Shown here: piece after piece, positions 35,807 through 42,881 of the stretch
Position numbering within the stretch: position 1 is the first letter of the stretch
Layout: the number at the start of each line of letters is the position of its first letter
Assembly (NCBI GenBank): GCA_035438985.1
Contig: DAORJK010000003.1
Span: 124,001 to 188,000 of the forward strand
Origin: UBA4408 sp002389785
GTDB lineage: Bacteria; Bacteroidota; Bacteroidia; UBA4408
Direction: 5' to 3'
DNA: 64,000 bases
Notes under the pieces: generated by a model
What the model was told of the DNA's origin: nothing
The model's input: the letters and a program-made list of their open reading frames with translations, nothing else
The model's database searches: none
Made by a program: the position numbers and the translations under genes

Positions 35807-36964
35807 ATGCCGCATTATCCTAATTTAATTACTTCCAAATTACCGACTGTTGGAACTTCCATATTTACCACCATGAGTAAATTGGCCCAAGAGTGCAATG
35901 CCATCAACCTTTCGCAAGGATTCCCCGATTTTAGCTGCTCCGGCGAATTGGTAAAATTAGTGCATCAACACATGAAAATCGGACACAACCAATATGCTCC
36001 AATGGCCGGAGTACCGGCACTAAGAGAGGCCATTGCAAAAAAAACGAACGAGTTGTATTCCATTTCCTACGATCCCGAAACTGAAATTACCGTAACTGCA
36101 GGTGCTACTCAGGCCATATTTACAGCTATTTCGGCATTGGTAAGAGAAGGCGATGAGGTAATTGTGTTTGAACCCGCTTACGATTGCTACACTCCTGCCA
36201 TTGAATTAAGCGGAGGAAAAGCAGTATATGCTCAGCTAAAATTTCCGGGTTATGGCATTGATTGGGAAGAAGTAAAAAAGCTGATAAAGCAAAAAACTAA
36301 AATGATGATTATTTGCACTCCCAACAACCCTTCCGGCAACATACTTACTGCTTCGGATATGCAAAAACTGGAGAAGCTTACTAAAAACACCGACATTATT
36401 ATTTTAAGCGATGAGGTTTACGAACACATTATTTTTGATGGGTATGAGCATCAAAGTGTAGCACGTTATCCCAAGCTTGCCGAACGAAGCATTATTGTTT
36501 CTTCCTTTGGTAAAACCTACCATACTACCGGATGGAAAATGGGTTATTGTTTAGCACCCAAAAACCTGATGAGCGAATTTAGAAAAGCTCACCAATACAT
36601 TGTATTTTCAGCCAATACTGCTGTTCAATACGCTTATGCCGAATACCTGCAGCACAAAGAGGATTACTTACAATTGGGAAAATTTTATCAGCAAAAGCGC
36701 GATTATTTTTTATCCCTACTCAAGTCGTCTCGTTTTGTGCCATTGCCGGTTTCCGGTTCCTATTTTCAACTGTTGAAATATACCGGAATTACAAAAGAAA
36801 AAGATACCGATTTTGCAGTACGCTTAACGCGAGAACACGGTGTAGCATCCATTCCTGTTTCGGTATTTTATCATAAACCACAAGATAATAAAGTGCTGCG
36901 TTTTTGTTTTGCCAAGTCGAGCGAAACACTTGAAAAGGCTGCCAAAATACTCTGTGCTGTGTAA
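35807..36964 (+). CDS. ybdL: Methionine/glutamine aminotransferase, YbdL type
   Basis: 385-residue class I/II PLP-dependent aminotransferase. The PLP lysine is K236 in S-S-F-G-K-T-Y-H-T-T-G-W-K-M-G, with T-P-N-N-P-S-G (171-177) and S-D-E-V-Y-E-H (201-207) as expected, and the N-terminal I-N-L-S-Q-G-F-P-D-F. The motif set is that of E. coli YbdL/kynurenine aminotransferase-like enzymes, which use methionine, glutamine and aromatic amino acids. The omega-amidase gene 23 bases downstream makes a glutamine transaminase role likely (see that entry). Confidence 0.9.
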   Translation: MPHYPNLITSKLPTVGTSIFTTMSKLAQECNAINLSQGFPDFSCSGELVKLVHQHMKIGHNQYAPMAGVPALREAIAKKTNELYSISYDPETEITVTAGATQAIFTAISALVREGDEVIVFEPAYDCYTPAIELSGGKAVYAQLKFPGYGIDWEEVKKLIKQKTKMMIICTPNNPSGNILTASDMQKLEKLTKNTDIIILSDEVYEHIIFDGYEHQSVARYPKLAERSIIVSSFGKTYHTTGWKMGYCLAPKNLMSEFRKAHQYIVFSANTAVQYAYAEYLQHKEDYLQLGKFYQQKRDYFLSLLKSSRFVPLPVSGSYFQLLKYTGITKEKDTDFAVRLTREHGVASIPVSVFYHKPQDNKVLRFCFAKSSETLEKAAKILCAV

Positions 36965-36987
36965 TTATCAATTAACGAAAAAACCTC

Positions 36988-37779
36988 ATGAGCCAATTAC
37001 TAATTACGCTATTGCAAGTTCCACTGTCGTGGGAAAACAAGGAGGAAAACTTACCGTATTTAGCACAAAAAATAGAAACACTTACTAGTGCTACCGATGT
37101 TATTGTATTGCCTGAACTATTTAGTACGGGATTTAGCATGCAATCGCAAAGGTTGGCCGAAACCATGCAAGGAAAAAGTGTAACATGGATGCGCACTATA
37201 GCAGCAAAAAAAAACTGTGTAGTATGTGGTAGCTTAATTGTAGAAGAAGCTGGCAAGTATTACAACCGTTTAATTTGGATGCAAGCCAATGGTGAATGCA
37301 GCTGGTACAACAAGCGACACTTATTTCGAATGGCCGGCGAAAACAACCATTACAGCAGTGGTGAAAACAAGGTAATAGTGGATTACAAAGGATTTAAAAT
37401 ATGTTTGCAAGTGTGCTACGACTTACGCTTTCCGGTATGGAGCAGACGAACCGTGCGCGATAACTACGATGTGTTACTGTATGTTGCCAATTGGCCTGAA
37501 CGTCGCAGACATGCCTGGAAATCGTTGTTGGTGGCCCGTGCGATTGAAAATCAAAGTTACGTTATTGGAGTGAACCGTGTGGGAGTTGATGGAAACAACA
37601 TTGCTTATTCGGGCGATTCTATGGCTTTATCTTATTTAGGAGAAGCACTTACAAAAAACACCGCAGCTACCGAATGGATTGAAACTGTTGCGCTTCACAA
37701 AAACGAATTACTCAACTTTCGCGAGAGCTTTCCTGCTGAGAAAGATGCGGATGAGTTTACAATTTTAAACTTAGAATAA
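36988..37779 (+). CDS. Omega-amidase / nitrilase-family amidohydrolase
   Basis: 263-residue carbon-nitrogen hydrolase with the catalytic triad E43 (L-P-E-L-F), K109 (W-Y-N-K-R-H-L-F) and C143 (L-Q-V-C-Y-D-L-R-F-P). Members like YafV and human Nit2 hydrolyse alpha-ketoglutaramate to alpha-ketoglutarate. That product arises when glutamine donates its amino group, so pairing with the YbdL-type aminotransferase just upstream forms a route that pulls transamination of 2-keto-4-methylthiobutyrate to methionine. Cytosolic; no signal peptide. Probably one transcript with the aminotransferase. Confidence 0.92.
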   Translation: MSQLLITLLQVPLSWENKEENLPYLAQKIETLTSATDVIVLPELFSTGFSMQSQRLAETMQGKSVTWMRTIAAKKNCVVCGSLIVEEAGKYYNRLIWMQANGECSWYNKRHLFRMAGENNHYSSGENKVIVDYKGFKICLQVCYDLRFPVWSRRTVRDNYDVLLYVANWPERRRHAWKSLLVARAIENQSYVIGVNRVGVDGNNIAYSGDSMALSYLGEALTKNTAATEWIETVALHKNELLNFRESFPAEKDADEFTILNLE

Positions 37780-37922
37780 ATCCTATTTATGAGTAGGTTT
37801 TTACTGAAAAAACAAGCAACACCTTGTATCACCTACAATTTTTGTAACACGGGTGTTCCTGGACTTTGTTGCACATTTCCTTGATATATTTTAGTCTTAA
37901 AATCAGTGAGCTTTTACTCTCA

Positions 37923-37967
37923 AAACCCAACCGGGTCATCCAGAGCGAAGTCGAAGGAGTGCGTCGG
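37923..37967. repeat. REP-like repeat, copy 1
   Basis: 45-base element beginning AAACCCAACCGGGTCATC and containing AGAGCGAAGTCGAAGGAG. A copy differing at a single base (C to T near its end) lies at 38061-38105, 138 bases further on. Sequences of the type GAGCGAAGTCGAAGGA are common dispersed intergenic repeats in Bacteroidota. Confidence 0.75.
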
Positions 37968-37991
37968 CTCTTCATCAGCAACGGCCACACA

Positions 37992-38020
37992 CGGGTTTCG
38001 ACTCCGCTCAACCTGACCCA
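37992..38020. repeat. Inverted partial copy of the REP-like repeat
   Basis: Reads CGGGTTTCGACTCCGCTCAA and on through ACCTGACCC; its reverse complement, GGGTCAGGTTGAGCGGAGTC and GAA, aligns imperfectly with GGGTCATCCAGAGCGAAGTC and GAA of the direct copies. With copy 1 it forms a hairpin-capable inverted pair, a layout typical of REP/BIME units. Confidence 0.6.
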
Positions 38021-38060
38021 AGCTTTTTATTTTTGTAAATATTTATGCTCAAACTGAGCC

Positions 38061-38105
38061 AAACCCAACCGGGTCATCCAGAGCGAAGTCGAAGGAGTGC
38101 GTTGG
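38061..38105. repeat. REP-like repeat, copy 2
   Basis: Near-identical direct copy of 37923-37967 (one base different). The three elements fill the 414-base gap between the convergent omega-amidase and T9SS cargo genes; nothing else is seen there. Confidence 0.75.
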
Positions 38106-38193
38106 CCTTTAACCACTGCTTGTTATGAGATTAAGAACAAAGGTTTTAAATGTTAGCCTTACTAAGTATTGGATTATAGGAGCTATTTTAATT

Positions 38194-39192
38194 TTAGTTA
38201 TCCTTCACAATTGCCAACTTCCCACTACTGCCGCCACACTGCCAATAGTACATACCATTAGGTAATCCTTCGGTTAAAATTACCTGCTCCCTTTCAGTAA
38301 TTTTCTTTTTTAGCACTGCCTCTCCAATTGTTGAATAGAGCACAAACTCATCCTCCTTATTTCTTGTATCAATACTTTTAACATTAAAACTTTCATTTGC
38401 AGGATTGGGTGAAATACTAAAATTCTCTTTACCTGATAACTCATTAACTCCTGCTGTACTATAAAGCGTTAGTGATACATCATCAATGTAGTAATAGGCT
38501 CCATTAAAATAGTTTGCTGGATTATTTACTACAGCAAGTGTATCGGTTAATGAATCAGGTTGAAAATTACCAATGGTTAAAAAATTTTCACCTCCATTAG
38601 CAGTAAAACTTCCGCTAACTTTTACCCAATTCATTGTATCTGAAATAATCGTATTATTTTGAATTTGTGGAACAACCGAAGTAATTACAAAAACAGTGCT
38701 GTCAAATAAGGAATCAGAAGTAAAACAGGCATCCAATTGTTTAATAGCGTATCTGCTGTAACATATAAGAGATGCATAAAACTCAAGCTTATAATGCTTT
38801 GCTTCTTCCAATGGCATGGTAAGACCTACTTCGGCATATTCTCTATAATTTGGGTTGTATTTTTCATACACACCAATGCCGATATAAGCATTTCCTGTTT
38901 GAGCATATTGAAAACCGCCAAAATTATTCGGAACACTATAAAAAGGGTTGGTAGCGCAACTGTTGTAATAATCAGAACTACTTGACTGGTTAACGGAAGC
39001 ATTGCCAATTTTGCGAGGTTGGAACCAATTTGTTGCAGAGTATATTTTACCGGCACCAGGTAAACAAAGTGAGAATGTTTCAAAGCTGTGATTTGGCACC
39101 AGATTTTGTGCCTTAAGTAGCTGTCTGTTAATAATGATTCCTTGAAGGAAAAATAAAAAAAGGCAAATTTTAATTGAACTGATTTTTTTCAA
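38194..39192 (-). CDS. T9SS type A sorted protein with N-terminal binding-like domain
   Basis: 332 residues. A signal peptide (MKKISSIKICLFLFFLQGII...) precedes a ~220-residue beta-sandwich-like region starting L-V-P-N-H-S-F-E, the N-G-S-F-E type opening of carbohydrate-binding-like domains in Bacteroidota proteins, with Y-Y-I-D-D-V-S-L-T-L near its end. The C-terminus is a type A sorting domain (F-S-I-S-P-N-P-A-N-E-S ... P-N-G-M-Y-Y-W-Q). Start is TTG at 39192; an in-frame TAG two codons upstream leaves no alternative. Ligand unknown. Confidence 0.85.
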   Translation of the reverse strand: MKKISSIKICLFLFFLQGIIINRQLLKAQNLVPNHSFETFSLCLPGAGKIYSATNWFQPRKIGNASVNQSSSSDYYNSCATNPFYSVPNNFGGFQYAQTGNAYIGIGVYEKYNPNYREYAEVGLTMPLEEAKHYKLEFYASLICYSRYAIKQLDACFTSDSLFDSTVFVITSVVPQIQNNTIISDTMNWVKVSGSFTANGGENFLTIGNFQPDSLTDTLAVVNNPANYFNGAYYYIDDVSLTLYSTAGVNELSGKENFSISPNPANESFNVKSIDTRNKEDEFVLYSTIGEAVLKKKITEREQVILTEGLPNGMYYWQCGGSSGKLAIVKDN

Positions 39193-39272
39193 TTTCTAGC
39201 CATTAAACTAATGAATATGTGAGTATACAAAAAAGTCAATTGCACTAAATCAACATCTCAAGCAAAAAACTC

Positions 39273-39497
39273 CTATAACCACTCCCCTTTGCGATGCAAA
39301 CGCTGAAAGCGCTTCTTTGAATTTTTGTAATCTTTGGTTCCTTGCTTATTCGCTTTATTGTACTCTTTGCGCAAAGCGTCGCTGGGATGGTTTTTGCTTT
39401 CCCAAACCTTGTTGTGCGGTCCCCTGCTGCGGCATGCTGTTAGTGCACAAATCAGGCTAAACACACAAATTACTATGCCTATTTTTCTACTACCCAT
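39273..39497 (-). CDS. Small basic lipoprotein
   Basis: 74 residues from ATG 39497. The signal sequence ends in a lipobox L-T-A-C, followed by a lysine/arginine-rich region (R-S-R-G-P-H-N-K ... K-N-S-K-K-R-F-Q-R-L-H-R-K). A TTG 18 bases earlier is possible but less fitting. The start overlaps the end of the Ig-like lipoprotein gene by 19 bases, so translation is likely coupled. Function unknown. Confidence 0.7.
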   Translation of the reverse strand: MGSRKIGIVICVFSLICALTACRSRGPHNKVWESKNHPSDALRKEYNKANKQGTKDYKNSKKRFQRLHRKGEWL

Positions 39498-41119
39498 TGT
39501 TCTTCTAAATCCCAATTAGCACGTATAGTTAAATCGTTTTTGTAGTAATAAGTTCTTTCGGCTTGTCGCTTTTCGAGCCACTTTCCGCTATCCCATCGCT
39601 TGTTAGTATTGTTGTCGGCTATAAGTTTAAGCTTGTAAACCCCCGGTTTTATATGCTCATAAAAAATCGTTTCACTTTTTAGTAAGCTTTGCTCTCGCAG
39701 TACATTTTCCTTATCGTCGAGCAGTTGAAACACAAAAGCTCCTTCGTATGGCAATTTTACTCCTAATTTTAATGTGCCGTAAACACTTGCTGTTAACAGC
39801 TTAAATTTAATTTTTACCGTATCGTTTTTTACACCCTCGTAATCCTCAAAAACACCTTTGGGAATCAGCAATACATAAGTGCTGTCTTCTTTTAGTTGAG
39901 CCGATATGCCGGCTTTGCGCTGCAAGGAATCGTCAAACGCAAATACTAGCGGAACTGTATCTTGTTGGTTCGTGAGCAATATTTTACCGGCAACATAGTT
40001 TTTCACCGGCGAAGGAAACTGCAGCACAATTTTTTTCCCTAAATCAAAACTTCCATCTCCATTGATGTTTGTTTTAAACGCAAAACCGTTTACAAAATCA
40101 CCCTTGCTTTTGTTGTCTTCCTTACGCGGAATTTTTAGCAACAAGGTATCTATAACAACACCATCGGCTATTAGCTTTAGTTTTAGTGAATCGCCTTCAG
40201 CTCCTGCATACCAATACCGCACAGTATCGCGCCAAGTTGAATATTCAAGCGCCTGCCACTTTATTTTTTGACTTGGCTGTAACGATTCAATGCTTAGGTT
40301 TTGCAGCGGTTTACTGTAGCTTAACAGCAATTGTCCTACATAATTTTTGATGGGCTTTTTTAAAAACAATTTGGCCTTTGGCTCCTGAAACATGCTAAGA
40401 TTTAGCTCTGTACTTTTATTCAATCGTAACATCGAATCTGCAAAAGCAATTTGTTCATCATCGCTATCAAACAGGTAATTCGCATTGCCTTCTTTTAAAG
40501 CGAAAATCTTGTAGTTCCCGCTTTTTACATTGGGAATAAAATAATTTCCAAAGGCATTGGTTTTAGCAAAATAATCGGGCAAACTTTTGTACGGGAAAGA
40601 ATCTTTTTGTGCTTTATTTTCGTCGTACAACATCACTAAAATTCCCTTTTCTACACTGTGATCATAGGCTTTTTCGAGCTTGCCCGAAACTACTAATGAG
40701 TCGATAAAATCGCCCGTTGAAAATACATGCCGGTAATTTTCAACCGCATTTTGTTCGGTATAATCAACTATGCTATTGCCAAAACTAAAGGTATAGGTTG
40801 TATTGGGTTTCAAAGTATCCTCCCAGGTAAGACTAAGCGTTTTGTTTTTAATTTTAGGTTCGGGTATAGATTTCAAGGGTGGCGATACAATAAATTGAGT
40901 AGACACATCTTTCAAATTTATGTACTCGTTAAATTTCAACTCCAGTTTATTTTGCTTCCAATTGATTGCGCCATTCACCGGTTCACTACTTATCAGCACC
41001 GGAGCTTGCACATCCATTTCGCCGCCGGTCGGGCTCACAACTTGAGCACACGCATACAGCAAACAAAAGCCCAGGCAGGTAAAAAGAAAACGAATGGGGA
41101 GCACAAATATTGCCTTCAT
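39479..41119 (-). CDS. SbsA Ig-like domain lipoprotein
   Basis: 546 residues. Lipoprotein signal with L-L-Y-A-C at the cleavage site, then the typical P-T-G-G-E-x-D and a bacterial Ig-like (SbsA-type) domain (about 38-130: P-V-L-I-S-S-E-P-V-N-G-A, L-E-L-K-F-N-E-Y-I, T-Y-T-F-S-F-G). A carboxypeptidase-regulatory-like or prealbumin-like domain follows (V-S-G-K-L-E-K-A-Y-D ... F-G-N-Y-F-I-P-N-V-K-S-G-N-Y), with further beta-rich sequence after it. This architecture is widespread and uncharacterised in Bacteroidota envelopes. ATG overlaps the fRMsr stop by one base (TAATG). Confidence 0.85.
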   Translation of the reverse strand: MKAIFVLPIRFLFTCLGFCLLYACAQVVSPTGGEMDVQAPVLISSEPVNGAINWKQNKLELKFNEYINLKDVSTQFIVSPPLKSIPEPKIKNKTLSLTWEDTLKPNTTYTFSFGNSIVDYTEQNAVENYRHVFSTGDFIDSLVVSGKLEKAYDHSVEKGILVMLYDENKAQKDSFPYKSLPDYFAKTNAFGNYFIPNVKSGNYKIFALKEGNANYLFDSDDEQIAFADSMLRLNKSTELNLSMFQEPKAKLFLKKPIKNYVGQLLLSYSKPLQNLSIESLQPSQKIKWQALEYSTWRDTVRYWYAGAEGDSLKLKLIADGVVIDTLLLKIPRKEDNKSKGDFVNGFAFKTNINGDGSFDLGKKIVLQFPSPVKNYVAGKILLTNQQDTVPLVFAFDDSLQRKAGISAQLKEDSTYVLLIPKGVFEDYEGVKNDTVKIKFKLLTASVYGTLKLGVKLPYEGAFVFQLLDDKENVLREQSLLKSETIFYEHIKPGVYKLKLIADNNTNKRWDSGKWLEKRQAERTYYYKNDLTIRANWDLEEQWVVEK

Positions 41120-41619
41120 TAGCGAGGTAATTTTTCCAATAAACGCATCAACATCTCTAAATATGTACGATCGGTGTCATCAAAATCATTCAGTTTATCA
41201 CTGTCCACATCCAACACTAAAAAAACTTCTCCTTGCGCATCAAATGCCGGTAACACTATTTCTGATTTTGATTCGCTGCTGCAAGCAATGTGTCCTTCAA
41301 ATTGACTTACATCGGGGACCAACTGAATTTCCTTTTTTTCCCAGCAAGTGCCACATACACCCTTTCCTTTTGAAATGCGTGTACAAGCCACTGTTCCTTG
41401 AAAAGGACCTAAAACCAATGCTTCCTTTTGCTGATTTTTTTTAACGAAGTAAAATCCCACCCAAAAAAATTGCAGACCCGATTTTAACGCTGCACAAATA
41501 TTGGCAAGGTTGGCTATAAAATCGTCCTCGCCTTGCACCAAGGCTTGCAACTGTGGCAAAAGACTTTGGTACTTCTGCTCTTTCGATAAAAAAGTTGAAA
41601 CATGTATTGATTCGGCCAT
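41119..41619 (-). CDS. msrC: Free methionine-(R)-sulfoxide reductase (GAF type)
   Basis: 166 residues from ATG 41619; the TTG seven codons earlier is not needed. A single GAF domain that reduces free methionine-R-sulfoxide in the cytosol. Cysteines C79 (V-A-C-T), C89 (G-V-C-G) and C113 (I-A-C-S-S-E) have the same spacing as C84, C94 and C118 of the E. coli enzyme, so the catalytic relay is intact; C92 is extra. W-V-G-F-Y and G-P-F-Q-G are family marks. Overlaps the lipoprotein gene by one base. Confidence 0.93.
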   Translation of the reverse strand: MAESIHVSTFLSKEQKYQSLLPQLQALVQGEDDFIANLANICAALKSGLQFFWVGFYFVKKNQQKEALVLGPFQGTVACTRISKGKGVCGTCWEKKEIQLVPDVSQFEGHIACSSESKSEIVLPAFDAQGEVFLVLDVDSDKLNDFDDTDRTYLEMLMRLLEKLPR

Positions 41620-41673
41620 ATTTTTATCTGTTGCATACAAACTCCTATCTGAAGCTGCAGTGGCGATTGATCG

Positions 41674-42036
41674 TTATTTTACTTTAAATAATTGATAGGT
41701 TTCGAAAGCTGTAAAAATAAAATACAAAAGTAAAAAGTGAAGCACAAAAACCTTCGCACCTTCAACTCTACTCATCAAGATAATTACTATAAACAACAAA
41801 TAAGCAAGCAATTTAATGGTGGTAATGGCCATGAATGAACGAATAAAAACTTGCGGACTTTGCTTACTCGATGTGTGTAAAAAATAATGTATGGCGCCGG
41901 TGGCAACAATAAAAAAGGTTAGTGCATACCAGCTTAAAGGGGTAGTAAAATTGGTGGGAGCTAAATTATTCCATGCCAGCAGGGCCAAGGCAACCAGAAT
42001 AGAAAGCAAAGCGAGCCTCAAATAAAATTTATGCAT
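41674..42036 (-). CDS. AtpI-like small membrane protein
   Basis: 120 residues with four hydrophobic helices and few charges. Sequence itself is not diagnostic; its position directly after AtpZ (15-base gap) is that of the AtpI-like protein that helps ATP synthase c-ring assembly. In many Bacteroidota this gene is followed by atpB; here it is followed by msrC. Confidence 0.65.
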   Translation of the reverse strand: MHKFYLRLALLSILVALALLAWNNLAPTNFTTPLSWYALTFFIVATGAIHYFLHTSSKQSPQVFIRSFMAITTIKLLAYLLFIVIILMSRVEGAKVFVLHFLLLYFIFTAFETYQLFKVK

Positions 42037-42051
42037 AAAGGCTTTGGGTGA

Positions 42052-42276
42052 TTATTTATGAAGAAAATCTTTAATGAAAAACCAAATAGCAGCGGCAACA
42101 GCGGCTAATGTAAGAATCAAGGTAAATACAGGAAATGAGGTAGTAAAAAACCGATCGAGATAGCGACCTCCCATTACTCCGGCAAGCATGATAACCGCCA
42201 TTTGCAGTCCCATGCCGGAATACTTCGCATAATTATGCAATTTTTTCGGCTTTTTCTCGCTCTTGTTTATCGGCAT
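42052..42276 (-). CDS. AtpZ/AtpI-family ATP synthase accessory protein
   Basis: 74 residues with two membrane helices and the N-terminal N-Y-A-K-Y-S-G-M-G-L-Q-M, G-G-R-Y-L-D-R-F and W-F-F-I-K-D signatures of the F0F1-ATPase AtpZ family (assembly or Mg/Ca transport accessory). The start overlaps the bactofilin gene by 44 bases in another frame, an unusually long overlap; a later internal start at the second M would cut into the conserved region. Confidence 0.85.
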   Translation of the reverse strand: MPINKSEKKPKKLHNYAKYSGMGLQMAVIMLAGVMGGRYLDRFFTTSFPVFTLILTLAAVAAAIWFFIKDFLHK

Positions 42277-42655
42277 TCAGCATGTTTTTAATGGTGCCTC
42301 CCATACTGCATGAGCCCATAAAATTAGCTCCCGGTTCAATGGATAGTTTACTGGCAATAATGTCGCCTACCAAATTAGCGCTCGCCTTTAACGATAGTAT
42401 TTCGGCAACACTAATATTGCCCGAAATTTTACCGGATACATCGGCGTTTTGACACACAATTTCGCCTTCAATATTTCCGGTAGTACCAATTACAACTTTA
42501 CCCTTTGAGCTTACTGAACCAATCACAGTACCATCAACGCGAATGTCTCCATTGGAAATTACTTCGCCATTAATTACTGTTCCGGCTCCAATTAAATTGA
42601 TAGAGCTGTTCAGATCACTGTTTTTTCCCATCAGGTTACGATTTTTATTAAACAT
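42233..42655 (-). CDS. Bactofilin
   Basis: 140-residue polymer-forming cytoskeletal protein. The bactofilin core is a right-handed beta-helix visible as repeating short units (I-N-G-E-V-I-S-N-G-D-I-R-V-D-G-T-V-I-G-S, V-V-I-G-T-T-G-N-I-E-G-E-I-V). Bactofilins scaffold wall enzymes and surface structures. In Bacteroidota it commonly sits between porW/sprE and the ATP synthase accessory genes, as here. Confidence 0.93.
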   Translation of the reverse strand: MFNKNRNLMGKNSDLNSSINLIGAGTVINGEVISNGDIRVDGTVIGSVSSKGKVVIGTTGNIEGEIVCQNADVSGKISGNISVAEILSLKASANLVGDIIASKLSIEPGANFMGSCSMGGTIKNMLNADKQEREKAEKIA

Positions 42656-42800
42656 GTTTTCCAGGTATTAGTATTCTTAACTAATTGAGAGGCGCAAAGA
42701 TAGTATTTTGTTTGTAAAAAGATGCTACTTATTCAATTTTGGATAGCTGAAGGCAAAATTGTTGCAATACGCGTTAACTGACTGGAAGTGTGTAAGTAAA

Positions 42801-42819
42801 CTAAACTTATTCAGTTTAG
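42801..42819 (-). terminator. Weak hairpin after porW/sprE
   Basis: Arms CTAAACT (42801-42807) and AGTTTAG (42813-42819) with a five-base loop, 63 bases past the porW/sprE stop. On the minus strand TTTACTTAC follows. Stem is AU-rich, so termination is uncertain. Confidence 0.35.
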
Positions 42820-42881
42820 AAAGTGGAGCCTACTTTTTTTAGTAATAAGCTTTTTAATTAGTCTTTTACAACCAACCGACT

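Noticed and set aside
37866..38057. 63-codon open frame across the repeat cluster
   Set aside because: It consists mostly of REP-like repeat DNA and shows no protein features.
37923..38105. CRISPR array
   Set aside because: Only two direct copies with 93 bases between them plus an inverted copy; no regular repeat-spacer pattern and no cas genes.
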